Position numbers and translations under genes: made by a program. Positions 51,702-61,653 of a stretch of DNA of 64,000 nt are shown here, piece after piece (the first letter of the stretch is position 1; each line of letters begins with the position of its first letter). The DNA is from Eubacterium sp. AM49-13BH (GTDB lineage: Bacteria; Bacillota; Clostridia; Lachnospirales; Lachnospiraceae). The stretch lies in the NCBI RefSeq assembly GCF_003464165.1, contig NZ_QSEK01000001.1:1-64000 (forward strand), read 5' to 3'. The notes beneath the pieces are model-generated. The model saw only the letters and a list, made by a program, of their open reading frames with translations. It did no database searches and was not told where the DNA came from.

Positions 51702-52997
51702 ATGGAACAATATGTTGTCAAGGGTGGAGTGCCACTCAGAGGAAAAGTTTCCATTGGTGGTGCGAAGAATGCAGCTTTAGGTATTCTTGCAGCAGCAATT
51801 ATGACAGATGATACTGTAACAATTGAAAATGTACCTAATGTTAGAGACACAAGAGTTTTACTTCAGGCTATAGAAGGAATTGGTGCTAAGGTTAAGTATG
51901 TTTATAACAATTCCGTTCAGATAAATGGTGGTTCAATCTGTGATACCAATGTAGAATATGATTATATAAGAAAGATAAGAGCATCTTACTATCTGTTAGG
52001 TGCTTTACTTGGCAAGTACAATGAGGCTCATGTTGCACTCCCAGGAGGATGCAATATCGGAAGCCGTCCAATTGACCAGCATATCAAGGGCTTTAAGGCA
52101 CTTGGTGCGGATGTTGGTATAGATTGTGGAGTTGTACATGCAAAGGCAGAGAAACTTACAGGAGCTCATGTTTATTTTGATGTTGTAACAGTTGGTGCAA
52201 CAATTAATCTTATGATGGCTTCATGTATGGCAGAGGGAGACACTATTCTGGAAAATGCGGCTAAGGAACCGCATATAGTTGATGTAGCGAATTTCCTTAA
52301 TTCTATGGGTGCTAACATTAAAGGTGCAGGAACTGATGTAATCCGTATCAAAGGCGTTAAGAGACTTCACGGATGTACTTATTCTATTATTCCGGATCAG
52401 ATTGAGGCCGGAACATTTATGATGGCAGCAGCAGCTACACATGGTGATGTTGTTATTCAGGATATTATTCCTAAGCATATGGAATCAATATCTGCAAAGT
52501 TAATTGAGATGGGATGCAGGATTGAGGAAGGTGATGACAGCTTAAGAGTTATAGCAGAGGGCTGTACACTTAGGAGTACTAATGTTAAGACTTTGCCATA
52601 TCCTGGATTTCCAACGGATATGCAGCCACAGATTTCAGTTGTACTTGCACTTGCTGAAGGTTCAAGTATGGTGACTGAGAGCATATTTGAGAACAGATTC
52701 AAATATGTAGATGAGCTTGGAAGAATGGGTGCCAAGATTAAGGTTGAGGGTAACACAGCCTATATTGAAGGTGTTAAAAGTTTTTGTGGTGTGCAGCTTA
52801 ATGCTCCAGATTTAAGAGCTGGTGCGGCACTTGTTATTGCTGCGCTCGCAGCAGATGGTATATCAGAGATTGATGATATTGAGTATATCCAGAGAGGTTA
52901 TGAGGATTTTGAAGGAAAGATTACTAACCTTGGTGGAATTATTAAAAGAGTTGATTCAGAGAGAGAACTTCAGAAGTTCAGGCTCAAGATAGGTTAA
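51702..52997 (+). CDS. murA: UDP-N-acetylglucosamine 1-carboxyvinyltransferase
   Basis: The 431-aa enzyme performs the first committed step of peptidoglycan synthesis, adding enolpyruvate from PEP to UDP-GlcNAc. The active-site Cys is in GGCNIGSRPIDQH (residue ~115), the form inhibited by fosfomycin; GGAKNAALGILAAA and the C-terminal APDLRAGAALVIAAL are also typical. It stands between the M23 peptidase and the two-component system, in an envelope-oriented neighbourhood. Confidence 0.95.
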   Translation: MEQYVVKGGVPLRGKVSIGGAKNAALGILAAAIMTDDTVTIENVPNVRDTRVLLQAIEGIGAKVKYVYNNSVQINGGSICDTNVEYDYIRKIRASYYLLGALLGKYNEAHVALPGGCNIGSRPIDQHIKGFKALGADVGIDCGVVHAKAEKLTGAHVYFDVVTVGATINLMMASCMAEGDTILENAAKEPHIVDVANFLNSMGANIKGAGTDVIRIKGVKRLHGCTYSIIPDQIEAGTFMMAAAATHGDVVIQDIIPKHMESISAKLIEMGCRIEEGDDSLRVIAEGCTLRSTNVKTLPYPGFPTDMQPQISVVLALAEGSSMVTESIFENRFKYVDELGRMGAKIKVEGNTAYIEGVKSFCGVQLNAPDLRAGAALVIAALAADGISEIDDIEYIQRGYEDFEGKITNLGGIIKRVDSERELQKFRLKIG

Positions 52998-53059
52998 TTG
53001 CAGGCTGTAGCGGATATTTCGTTACAGCTGTTTTAATTTATATTTAATAAAATTAATAC

Positions 53060-53077
53060 ATTTGTAATGTTACAAAT
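53060..53077. promoter_or_regulatory. Perfect 18-base palindrome before the two-component operon
   Basis: ATTTGTAATGTTACAAAT is centred about 50 bases before the kinase start. It contains TGTAAT and TGTTAC-like half-sites in opposite orientation, the same hexamer family as the box at 49911-49938. It could be an autoregulatory operator. Confidence 0.5.
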
Positions 53078-53118
53078 ATCCCTGTATATGGTAGTATTGA
53101 GAGGAAAAGGGGTTAATT

Positions 53119-54627
53119 ATGAAGCTAAAGAATAAGTTGTATATTTCTTTTTGTATTATGGTTATACTTCCTGTGCTGCTGAGTGGTCTTGCTCTGGGAG
53201 GTCTGTATTGTGTACAGAAGGAAAGCATTGAGAGAACATATAATGTAGATGACGGAGCAATTTTTGTCGGCGTATATTCACCTATAATACTTTTTGGAAA
53301 GATTACTGACAGCATATACAAGGATATGAAGATGGAGGTTGATACCTCGCCGGAGCAGTTTACTAATAAGGAATATCTTGATGAATTATCAGGAGAGTTA
53401 TCATCTAAGATGTCCTGTCTTGTTGTAAGAAGGAATGGAATTATTATATATAATTCAACGGAAGCACCAGACAGCGAAATTGTAAAGATTCTTCCTGATT
53501 ATTCTGCTGATGAAGAGAATGTTTCTGATGTTGGGACTTACAAGGGTGGAGAGTACCAGAGTCTTATAAAACAGCTTAATTTTAAAGATTCAGAAGATAA
53601 TTTTTACAGCGTGTCAATTGTTACTTCATTGAAACAGATTCTTCCACAGGTTAAGACATTTATAATGCAGGTTATATTTGTTATAATTATGGTGTTAATT
53701 ATTACAAGTCTTGGACTTACTCTGTGGATATACAGTTCTATTGTTAAGCCACTTAATAAGCTGAAGCTTGCAACTGATAATATTAAAGAAGGCAATATGG
53801 ATTTCGAGATGCCAAAGGTATCTAATAATGAAATCGGAGATGTATGCCGGGATTTTGAGGAGATGAGAGTCGTACTTAAGCAGAGTGCGGAGGATAAGAT
53901 TAAATCTGATGCCGAGGAAAAGGAGCTTATTAGAAATATTTCACATGACTTAAAGACACCGCTTACGGCTATTAAAGGATATGTGGAAGGCTTGCGTGAC
54001 GGAATTGCCAACACGCCTGAAAAGCAGGCTAAGTATATCCAGACTATTGCTAACAAGGTTAATGATATGGACAAGCTGATTGATGAGCTTACTATATATT
54101 CAAGGCTTGATACTAACAGGGTTCCATATACATTTGTAAGATGTAATGTAAGTGACTATTTTGGAGACTGTTGTGAAGAGATAGGCACTGAGCTTGAGGC
54201 AAGCCAGATTGAACTGGAATATAATGACCATCTTACTGAGCCGGCATATATGAATGTTGATCCGGAGCAGCTAAAGAGGGTTGTTAATAATATTATAAGT
54301 AACTCGGTTAAGTATATGGCTGAGGGACGACAGGGAAAGATTAAGATTGACCTGTACGATGAAGGCGACTACATTCATGCAATATTCTCAGATAACGGTA
54401 TTGGCATTGCAGCTAAAGATGTTGAGAGAATATTTGAGCGTTTCTATAGAACTGATGAATCAAGAAACAGCAAGCATGGTGGAAGTGGTATAGGCCTTGC
54501 AATTGTTAAGAAGATTGTTGAGGACCACAAAGGAAAAATATGGGCAGAGAGTGTAGAGGGCGAAGGCACGACCATGCATCTTAATCTGCTTAAAGCAAAG
54601 GATGAAGAGAATCCTGAGAATGCATAA
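53119..54627 (+). CDS. Sensor histidine kinase
   Basis: The 502-aa membrane kinase has two membrane helices (~9-29 and ~178-202) around an extracytoplasmic sensor of ~150 residues, then a HAMP domain (~200-255), the phospho-accepting His in RNISHDLKTPLTAIKG, and an ATPase domain with NNIISNSVKYM, DNGIGI and GGSGIGLAIVKKIV. The signal is unknown. AAAGGGG precedes ATG. It overlaps or directly precedes the response regulator. Family membership is PhoR/VanS/ResE-like; location next to murA suggests envelope sensing, which is inference. Confidence 0.92.
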   Translation: MKLKNKLYISFCIMVILPVLLSGLALGGLYCVQKESIERTYNVDDGAIFVGVYSPIILFGKITDSIYKDMKMEVDTSPEQFTNKEYLDELSGELSSKMSCLVVRRNGIIIYNSTEAPDSEIVKILPDYSADEENVSDVGTYKGGEYQSLIKQLNFKDSEDNFYSVSIVTSLKQILPQVKTFIMQVIFVIIMVLIITSLGLTLWIYSSIVKPLNKLKLATDNIKEGNMDFEMPKVSNNEIGDVCRDFEEMRVVLKQSAEDKIKSDAEEKELIRNISHDLKTPLTAIKGYVEGLRDGIANTPEKQAKYIQTIANKVNDMDKLIDELTIYSRLDTNRVPYTFVRCNVSDYFGDCCEEIGTELEASQIELEYNDHLTEPAYMNVDPEQLKRVVNNIISNSVKYMAEGRQGKIKIDLYDEGDYIHAIFSDNGIGIAAKDVERIFERFYRTDESRNSKHGGSGIGLAIVKKIVEDHKGKIWAESVEGEGTTMHLNLLKAKDEENPENA

Positions 54628-54653
54628 TGAAACTACACGAAAGGGGACTGGCT

Positions 54654-55343
54654 ATGAGCAAGATATTAATTGTAGAAGATGAAGAGAGTATTGCAGATAT
54701 TGAGAAGGATTACCTTGAACTTAACGGATATGAGGTTGAGGTATGTAATGATGGAACAAGTGGCCTTGCGGCTGCACTGCATGAGGATATTGATATGTGT
54801 ATCCTTGATATCATGCTTCCCGGAACTGATGGTTTCGAGATATGCAAGCAGGTAAGAGAAGTTAAGGATATCCCTATTATCATGGTATCTGCCAAGAAGG
54901 AAGATATTGATAAGATAAGAGGACTTGGAGTTGGTGCGGATGATTACATGACCAAGCCATTCAGCCCTAGTGAGCTTGTTGCAAGAGTAAAGGCACATCT
55001 TGCAAGATATGACAGACTTGTAAGTAATTCTAAGAACAATAACAATATTATTGAAATCAGAGGAATAAAGATTGATAAGACAGCAAGAAGAGTATTTGTT
55101 AATGGTGAGGAGAAGCCTTTTACAACAAAGGAATTCGACCTTCTTACGTTCCTTGCAGAGAATCCTAACCATGTCTTCACTAAGGAAGAACTTTTCAAGG
55201 AAATCTGGGATATGGATTCAATCGGTGACATCGCAACTGTAACAGTCCACATCAAGAAAATCAGAGAGAAGATTGAGCTTGATACAAGCAAGCCTCAGTA
55301 TATTGAGACTATATGGGGTGTGGGATACCGCTTTAAAATGTAA
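54654..55343 (+). CDS. OmpR-family response regulator
   Basis: The 229-aa protein has a receiver domain with acidic pair EDEE near residue 10, phospho-acceptor Asp in CILDIMLPGTDG (~52) and Lys in DDYMTKPFSPSEL, then a winged-helix DNA-binding domain (FTTKEFDLLTFLAENPNHVFTKEEL...TVTVHIKKIREKIE...VWGVGYRF form). It is the partner of the kinase just upstream. The frame extends to ATG 54627, overlapping the kinase stop as TAATGA; ATG 54654 begins the receiver and follows GGGGA. Confidence 0.93.
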   Translation: MSKILIVEDEESIADIEKDYLELNGYEVEVCNDGTSGLAAALHEDIDMCILDIMLPGTDGFEICKQVREVKDIPIIMVSAKKEDIDKIRGLGVGADDYMTKPFSPSELVARVKAHLARYDRLVSNSKNNNNIIEIRGIKIDKTARRVFVNGEEKPFTTKEFDLLTFLAENPNHVFTKEELFKEIWDMDSIGDIATVTVHIKKIREKIELDTSKPQYIETIWGVGYRFKM

Positions 55344-55522
55344 AAGATTAAACTTACAGACTATGCCATATTGCATGCTGATTTTGAAAACATACTAATT
55401 GACCAATGATATGTAGGTTATTGGACGCAGGCTGTAAATGGTTGGACTTTATCAGCAAAATATTGGACGGTACGTCCACGAATTACATATAAAAGTCCGA
55501 AAGTGAAAAATGCAACGTGTCA
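55344..55522. other. Intergenic region with three TTGGAC repeats and a small palindrome
   Basis: TTGGAC occurs near 55413, 55442 and 55464, with GGACGGTACGTCC at about 55466-55478. There is no convincing terminator for the response regulator gene and no gene. It might be remains of a lost gene. Confidence 0.35.
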
Positions 55523-56197
55523 TCAAAGCAAAAACTCAGGTGCAACACTGTAAGTTTTGTTATCAACAGTAAGTGAAACAGCGCACAGCGCAATCTGATT
55601 TCTTTTAAGTGCCACTGCTTTAACGGCGTTATCCATGCCGCAATCAGCAGTGGCATACTTATAATCTCCAACAAGCGGGTTCCTGCGGCTTGCAAACTGT
55701 ACTCTTATCTGGTGATGTCTGCCGGTAATCAGATGTATTCTTACATGCGTAATGTCTTTAACTTCATCATAAGATATCACTTCATATTCAAGCTTTGAAA
55801 GCTTTGCTTCTTTATCATTAGTGGCGGCGTCGGATGGAACAACTGCTGATGTGTTCGTTCTACCGTCTTTTTTTAGATAATCCACAAAAGTTCCTTTTGG
55901 TTCGGATAGTTTTCCACATATTAAAGCTTCATATTGTTTATTAAATCCGCCTTCCTTCTGCATAAGTGTGGAATACTTTGCTGCTGCAGACTTATTCTTT
56001 GCAATAAGCACAAGTCCCGAAACCGGCCGGTCAAGGCGGTTGATTATTGCTGCATATGCAGGCTTTCCCTGTGAAGCGTTGTAAGTCATAACTTCGCTTA
56101 CAAGGTCCAAATCAAATCCTTTCGCACCCTGGGATAGCTGTCCGGCTGGTTTATTCACTATAATAATGTCTTTAGTTTCGTGTATTATATTAAGCAT
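55523..56197 (-). CDS. RluA-family pseudouridine synthase
   Basis: The 224-aa protein has the RluA catalytic motif with Asp in NRLDRPVSGLVL, LITGRHHQIRVQF and the IIVNKPAGQLSQG start. It lacks an N-terminal S4 domain, so it is the short form (like YqcB/TruC-type). It isomerises uridine in rRNA or tRNA; the target site is not predictable here. Confidence 0.85.
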   Translation of the reverse strand: MLNIIHETKDIIIVNKPAGQLSQGAKGFDLDLVSEVMTYNASQGKPAYAAIINRLDRPVSGLVLIAKNKSAAAKYSTLMQKEGGFNKQYEALICGKLSEPKGTFVDYLKKDGRTNTSAVVPSDAATNDKEAKLSKLEYEVISYDEVKDITHVRIHLITGRHHQIRVQFASRRNPLVGDYKYATADCGMDNAVKAVALKRNQIALCAVSLTVDNKTYSVAPEFLL

Positions 56198-56329
56198 GGT
56201 TGTGTCCTTTTAATGTTTTTATTAAGAATACATGCGTTTTAATAATTAATCAACAACATTCGGCGAATAAATGTCCCCGCCGCGCACACACTAATTAAAC
56301 GATAAGTATTAGCAGGTGTGAGGTGGCAT

Positions 56330-57400
56330 ATGGGTGAAAATGTGTGGTGTTTCAGGAAGCGGCTGACATTGCTTTTTGGCAGTGCTGTTATTATTGCGGT
56401 GGTTTTCTTTATATTCAAGGTGCTTTTTTATTATGTGTGGCCGTTCATGCTTGCATTCTGTTTTGCGGTGCTGCTTCAGAAGCCGATAGTGGGGCTGGCG
56501 AAACTTTTAAGGGAGAAAAAGACGCTTGCTGCGAGTATAGTTGTAACAATGGTAACGCTTATTATTCTTTCAGTGCTGTTGTATGTCGGTTATATGGCGT
56601 TTCGCGAACTTAAAGATTTCATAGCCAATTTTGATGAGAATATTAACAGCCTTGATGGGCAGTTTAAGCTTGTATGCTGCCGTATTGATGGCTGGATTAA
56701 GTTAAAAGAAGGCTGCAGTTACGCATTTCTTGAAAAATGTAAAGGGATAATTATAGATGGTGATGGGCAGCAGATGTTCTTTACAATTATGAGAAAACAT
56801 TCTGTTCCGGTTATAACATGGTGCGTTATGGCGGTTGCCGGACTTGTGGTGTGCTTTATTGGAACGATATATGCGGCGGCTGGAATTGAGAAGTACAGAA
56901 GCTGGCGGGAGAACACTATATTTAAGGACGAAGTCGGGGCGGTGCATGTGGGACTTCGCAATTTGATAAATGTATATTTCAGGGTGCAGCTTATTATAAT
57001 GTCGATAAATATTGTGGTGTGTTCAACAGCATTTTTAATGATAGGCAATCCATATGCTATTCTTCTTGGTGTGCTGACTGGGATTATTGACGCACTTCCG
57101 ATATTTGGTACGGGAACGGTACTGATACCGTGGGCTGTGGGAAGCCTGCTTTTCGGACATGTGAAAAATGCGGTGATTCTTGTGGTATTGTATATTGTCA
57201 CATATTTTGTGAGGGAGATTATGGAGTCAAAATGTATGGGCGACAGAATGGGAATTGCGCCATTTACAATGCTTGCGGTTATATATATCGGGATACTTGT
57301 GTATGGAGTTACGGGATTTATTCTTGGCCCAATATCATATTGTATAATAAAAGCACTTGTTCTTTACTTGAAAAGCATTTTAGAACATGATAAACTCTAG
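56330..57400 (+). CDS. AI-2E/YtvI-family membrane protein, probably sporulation-related
   Basis: The ~356-aa protein has about eight hydrophobic segments with the AI-2E family pattern: paired helices at the start (LLFGSAVIIAVVFFIF, YYVWPFMLAFCFAVLLQKPI), a soluble region (~100-155), and C-terminal GIIDALPIFGTGTVLIPWAV and EIMESKCMGDRMGIAP, which fit the YtvI branch named in sporulation. Role is unclear; family members are postulated exporters of small molecules. ATG 56330 has AGGTGG upstream; GTG 56318 is the alternative. Confidence 0.78.
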   Translation: MGENVWCFRKRLTLLFGSAVIIAVVFFIFKVLFYYVWPFMLAFCFAVLLQKPIVGLAKLLREKKTLAASIVVTMVTLIILSVLLYVGYMAFRELKDFIANFDENINSLDGQFKLVCCRIDGWIKLKEGCSYAFLEKCKGIIIDGDGQQMFFTIMRKHSVPVITWCVMAVAGLVVCFIGTIYAAAGIEKYRSWRENTIFKDEVGAVHVGLRNLINVYFRVQLIIMSINIVVCSTAFLMIGNPYAILLGVLTGIIDALPIFGTGTVLIPWAVGSLLFGHVKNAVILVVLYIVTYFVREIMESKCMGDRMGIAPFTMLAVIYIGILVYGVTGFILGPISYCIIKALVLYLKSILEHDKL

Positions 57401-57493
57401 TGGTGCCGTCAATGGCAGGCGGACAATGCGAAGCAGCATTCGCATCAGGCTCCGTATGAAACGGGTCTGTAATGTCATAGAAAGAGGTTTATT
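57401..57493 (+). other. Leader of proS, no T-box recognised
   Basis: The 93 bases contain a hairpin (AATGCGAA / TTCGCATT near 57425-57450) and a CTCCGTATGAAACGGGTC segment. There is no specifier loop, T-box core or terminator, so a T-box is not supported. Confidence 0.45.
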
Positions 57494-58933
57494 ATGGCAG
57501 AAGATAAGAAATTAGTAGAAGCGATTACATCTATGCAGGATGATTTCGCTCAGTGGTACACAGATGTGTGTAAGAAGGCAGAGCTTATGTCTTACTCAAG
57601 CGTCAAGGGATGCATGATTTTTAAGCCGGCTGGATATGCAATCTGGGAGAATATTCGTAATGAAGTCGACAGAAGATTCAAGGCAGCAGGAGTTGAGAAT
57701 GTTTACCTTCCAATATTCATTCCTGAAAGTCTTCTTGAGGTTGAGAAGGATCATGTAGAAGGATTTGCACCAGAGGTAGCATGGGTTACTCATGGCGGAC
57801 TTAATCCACTTCAGGAAAGAATGTGTGTAAGACCTACATCAGAGACACTTTTCTGTGATTTCTATAAAGATGAGATACAGTCATACAGGGATTTACCAAA
57901 GGTATATAACCAGTGGTGTTCAGTTGTAAGATGGGAGAAGGAGACAAGACCATTCCTTCGTTCAAGAGAGTTCTTATGGCAGGAGGGACATACTGCACAT
58001 GCTACAGCTGAGGAGGCAGAGGCACGTACACAGCAGATGCTTAACCTCTATGCAGATTTCTGTGAGGAAGTTCTTGCAATTCCTGTAATCAAGGGGCGTA
58101 AGACTGATAAGGAGAAGTTCGCAGGTGCAGAGGCTACTTATACTATCGAGGCGCTTATGCATGATGGTAAGGCTTTACAGTCAGGCACAAGCCATAACTT
58201 TGGTGATGGATTTGCCAAAGCATTTGGCATCCAGTACACAGACAAGGATAATAAGTTAAAATATGTTCACCAGACTTCATGGGGAATCACAACAAGACTT
58301 ATCGGAGCAGTTATCATGACTCATGGTGATGATTCGGGACTTGTGCTTCCACCTAAGGTTGCACCAGTACAGGTTGATGTTATTCCTATTATGCAGAAGA
58401 AGACCGGCGTTCTTGACAAGGCTTACGAGGTTGGCGATGCACTTAAGGCAGCCGGACTTCGTGTTAAGGTTGATGATTCAGATAAGAATCCTGGCTGGAA
58501 GTTCTCTGAGCAGGAGATGCGTGGTATCCCTGTAAGAGTTGAGATGGGACCAAGAGATATCGAGGCTAATCAGGCTGTTATTGTTCGTCGTGATACAAGA
58601 GAGAAGATTACTGTATCTATCGATGAGCTTGCAGACAGAATTCCAGAAATTCTTGATACTATCCAGAAGGATATGCTTGAGAGAGCAAGAGCTCACAGAG
58701 AAGCTCATACATATACAGCTCTTAATTATGATGAATTCAAGGATACAGCAGCTAATAAGGCTGGATTCATCAAGGCTATGTGGTGTGGAGACCAGGCTTG
58801 TGAGGACAAGATTAAGGAAGATACTACATGTACATCAAGATGTATGCCATTTGCACAGGAGAAGTTAAGTGATGTGTGCGTATGCTGTGGTAAGCCGGCT
58901 AAGGCTATGGTTTACTGGGGTAAGGCATATTAA
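57494..58933 (+). CDS. proS: Proline--tRNA ligase (ProS type 3)
   Basis: The 479-aa class II synthetase charges tRNA-Pro. [12 protein letters not shown] (motif 2 region), [29 protein letters not shown] and the C-terminal four-Cys zinc module (CGDQAC...CVCCGKP) mark the archaeal/eukaryotic-like type 3 form without an editing insertion. AAAGAGGTTT precedes ATG. It follows the YtvI-like gene with a separate leader and ends at a terminator. Confidence 0.95.
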   Translation: MAEDKKLVEAITSMQDDFAQWYTDVCKKAELMSYSSVKGCMIFKPAGYAIWENIRNEVDRRFKAAGVENVYLPIFIPESLLEVEKDHVEGFAPEVAWVTHGGLNPLQERMCVRPTSETLFCDFYKDEIQSYRDLPKVYNQWCSVVRWEKETRPFLRSREFLWQEGHTAHATAEEAEARTQQMLNLYADFCEEVLAIPVIKGRKTDKEKFAGAEATYTIEALMHDGKALQSGTSHNFGDGFAKAFGIQYTDKDNKLKYVHQTSWGITTRLIGAVIMTHGDDSGLVLPPKVAPVQVDVIPIMQKKTGVLDKAYEVGDALKAAGLRVKVDDSDKNPGWKFSEQEMRGIPVRVEMGPRDIEANQAVIVRRDTREKITVSIDELADRIPEILDTIQKDMLERARAHREAHTYTALNYDEFKDTAANKAGFIKAMWCGDQACEDKIKEDTTCTSRCMPFAQEKLSDVCVCCGKPAKAMVYWGKAY

Positions 58934-58954
58934 TTCTAAGAAGTATTAATTATA

Positions 58955-58999
58955 ATAACCCTCATCGGATTTGCCAGAAGGCAGCCGGTGAGGGTTATT
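58955..58999. terminator. Bidirectional terminator between proS and cca
   Basis: ATAACCCTCATCGG / CCGGTGAGGGTTAT forms a stem with a GCCAGAAGGC inner hairpin, T-rich on the right. Confidence 0.9.
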
Positions 59000-59010
59000 T
59001 TATGATTATA

Positions 59011-60264
59011 TTATTTGATATGTTCAATCATTGCAATAAGAGTAGCTTTATCATTGAGCTTAGGGTTCTCTATAACGATATTAAGCAGGGATTTCAGTGT
59101 TTCACCGATTTCGTGTCCCTGAAGGCCATATTCAATAAGGTCATTTCCTGATATGTCGAGGTCTTTTATTGTAAAACAGTCACCGCGTGCAAGAATATCT
59201 GTTGCAAGACGCTTTAATGTGAGAAGATGCTTTACTTTAGCTGGATTACTTATTCCTGTGATGTCTTCAGATGCCTGGATTACAGCCATCATAAGCTCAT
59301 GCCACAGAGGCAGGAAATCTCTGCCATACTTATTAAGGGCAGTACGAACAGCTGGCTCAGTTTCTTCTATATCCATCTTTGATAATTCAACAAGCTTTGA
59401 TACTGTGTCAACTGTCTTGTTATCCAGCTTAAGTGCACGGAGAGTCTTAGCTGCTTCATCAGGTGTAGAAGTTATGAAAAGTGCAGTGTAGCGTAAGTAT
59501 ATATTATCAGGTGTATGTTGTAATGTTGCAAGTATTTTGCGCTTGTAGCGGCTCTTTAGAGCATTGTCAATTACCGGGAGTATTGGGGCAAAAAGTCCTG
59601 CTTCTGAATATTCTGCAACATAATCGGGATGTGCAGACATAAGTGTTTTGCCAAGCTCTACATGCACACGCTCCATGCTTATTTTGTTGATTGATGGGGC
59701 AAGCTTTTTAATTGCATTCCATGTTGCTTCATCAATGGTAAAGCCAAGCTGTGCAGAAAATCTTATGGCACGCATCATTCGCAGAGCGTCCTCTGTAAAT
59801 CTTAATTCTGGTTCGCCAACACATCGTATTATTTTTGCATCCAAATCATCAAGACCATTAAATTCATCAACAAATCCATCAGTGTCGTTGTATGCCATGG
59901 CATTTATCGTAAAATCACGGCGGCACAGGTCATCAACAAGCCTGTCTGAAAATTCTACAGACTTCGGATGCCTGCCATCCTCGTATTCGCCATCAATACG
60001 ATAAGTAGTAACTTCATAACCTGTTTTATTGACCATTACTGTTACAGTACCGTGAACGATTCCAGTATCAATAGTTCTTTTAAAGAAAGTTTTTATCTGA
60101 GCTGGGACAGCAGAAGTGGTTATATCCCAGTCATCTGGGTTTCGGCTAAGGATACTGTCTCGTATACAGCCGCCAACAGCATAGGCTTTAAAGCCGTGTT
60201 CTTCTATTGTATGTATGATATTTCTGACTGCTTCAGGCATGTCTATGGTGTAATTCTCAGGCAT
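59011..60264 (-). CDS. cca: CCA-adding tRNA nucleotidyltransferase
   Basis: The 417-aa class II enzyme has the nucleotidyltransferase head (AYAVGGCIRDSIL, DDWDITTSA with the metal-binding DxD), the neck motif RRDFTINAMAY and ERFTEDALRMMRAIRFSAQLGF, and helical body/tail domains. It builds or repairs the 3' CCA of tRNA. In this organism the task is essential: none of the six tRNA genes at 377-983 encodes CCA. The length fits a full CCA-adding enzyme rather than an A-adding one; specificity cannot be proven from the motifs I can see. Confidence 0.92.
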   Translation of the reverse strand: MPENYTIDMPEAVRNIIHTIEEHGFKAYAVGGCIRDSILSRNPDDWDITTSAVPAQIKTFFKRTIDTGIVHGTVTVMVNKTGYEVTTYRIDGEYEDGRHPKSVEFSDRLVDDLCRRDFTINAMAYNDTDGFVDEFNGLDDLDAKIIRCVGEPELRFTEDALRMMRAIRFSAQLGFTIDEATWNAIKKLAPSINKISMERVHVELGKTLMSAHPDYVAEYSEAGLFAPILPVIDNALKSRYKRKILATLQHTPDNIYLRYTALFITSTPDEAAKTLRALKLDNKTVDTVSKLVELSKMDIEETEPAVRTALNKYGRDFLPLWHELMMAVIQASEDITGISNPAKVKHLLTLKRLATDILARGDCFTIKDLDISGNDLIEYGLQGHEIGETLKSLLNIVIENPKLNDKATLIAMIEHIK

Positions 60265-60460
60265 AATATCCCCCTGCTATTAATAATTTAGTTAAAATGT
60301 GAAGCTCACATTTATGTATTATAAGAAAAAAATACATTTTCATCAAGATAATGATTATGTTAATTCAAAGGAATATAGGCGCTGTTAATTTCATAAGATA
60401 AGGCAGACGTAGGTGTGTGAGCAGAAGACGTCTGTATCAAGTACAGAAACGGGGGAGATT

Positions 60461-61585
60461 ATGAACGATAAATCATTGGAATGTCTTAAGGCTTATGATA
60501 TGCAGGTTAAGAAGATGATTAAGGGGCGTGGAGGGGTAATTCTGTTTACTGATGCGGGATGCCGGCTTTTTCTTGAATGTACAAGAAATGATGGGTTTTA
60601 TTACCGCGACGAGGCTGTGACTAATGCAGTCTGTAAGGCTGGATTTGAAAGTGTTGATACATATATAAGAAATAAGGATGGCGGGTTATTCACTATTGGT
60701 GATGACGGTCGTAAATATGTCGTGAAGAACTGGTTTGGAGGAAGAGAATGTGATGTAAAATCAGTAGATGATGTAACTGAGGCGGTAAGAACGCTGGCAA
60801 GATTACACATTTGTTTAAATGTGGTATCTTCCAAAGGCATTAAATATGTCCGTGATGATGCAGGACAGAATATTATGAGGCAGTGGGAGTGTATGGCGCT
60901 TGCTGAGATGGAGGCTGAGTGTCAGAATGCGGAGTTGATTGCGAGCGAGAGCTGCGGGCAGAATATATATGTGAAGTTTGATAAAGGAACTGGAATCAGG
61001 CAGAATTTTGACAGACATACGAAAGAGATAAAGAAAGCAGCCAATTATATGAGGGGCAAGAAGAAAAAGAATGAATTTGAACAGATTGCACTTGCCGCGA
61101 TAGATGGATTTTACAGGGAGGCAATTGCCGCCAGTGAGTTGGTACAATCTGAGATGTTTGATAAAAGATTTGACCGGATGGAGCAGACTAATGAGCTTAT
61201 TCATGGAAGCTACAATTATCATAACATTTTTCTTGATGTTGGAATCGGAGGTGATGCAGTTACTAATTTTGAGAAATGTCACAATGACTGTCAGGTTGTG
61301 GACCTTTATCAGTTTCTCAGGAAGGTTATGGAGAAACACGATTGGGACATTAATGTTGCATACAGGCTTGTGGATGAATATGACCGTTGTAAGCCGCTTG
61401 ACGATACTGACATTGAGATGCTCGTTGCCTTGCTTAGTTTTCCAGAGAAATTCTGGAAGATAATTAACCAGTATTATAATGCGGGAAAGGCGTGGGTTCC
61501 AGCTAAGAATATAGATAAATTAAAAACTGTTATAGCACAAAACAGACACAGGAGAGAATTAATTGATAAAATGTGCGGTCTGTGA
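60461..61585 (+). CDS. CotS-like spore coat / aminoglycoside phosphotransferase-fold protein
   Basis: The ~374-aa protein resembles the CotS/YutH family of kinase-like spore proteins. The first ~90 residues form a YhdF-like lobe (TIGDDGRKYVVKNWFGGRECDV), and the C-terminal lobe has LIHGSYNYHNIFLD in the position of the APH catalytic loop HxDxxxxN, with the Asp replaced by Ser/Tyr context (HGSYNYHN). CotS is a coat protein of the Bacillus spore; kinase activity is doubtful here. GGGGGAG five bases before ATG 60461 supports the start. Family assignment is moderate. Confidence 0.7.
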   Translation: MNDKSLECLKAYDMQVKKMIKGRGGVILFTDAGCRLFLECTRNDGFYYRDEAVTNAVCKAGFESVDTYIRNKDGGLFTIGDDGRKYVVKNWFGGRECDVKSVDDVTEAVRTLARLHICLNVVSSKGIKYVRDDAGQNIMRQWECMALAEMEAECQNAELIASESCGQNIYVKFDKGTGIRQNFDRHTKEIKKAANYMRGKKKKNEFEQIALAAIDGFYREAIAASELVQSEMFDKRFDRMEQTNELIHGSYNYHNIFLDVGIGGDAVTNFEKCHNDCQVVDLYQFLRKVMEKHDWDINVAYRLVDEYDRCKPLDDTDIEMLVALLSFPEKFWKIINQYYNAGKAWVPAKNIDKLKTVIAQNRHRRELIDKMCGL

Positions 61586-61653
61586 TAAAATCGGAAGATG
61601 CGAGGGTATAAGTTTCGCGGATTGGATATACTACGAAGAGGAGATAATTAATT

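Noticed and set aside
57401..57493. T-box before proS
   Set aside because: No stem I, specifier or T-box consensus and no terminator could be identified in 93 bases.
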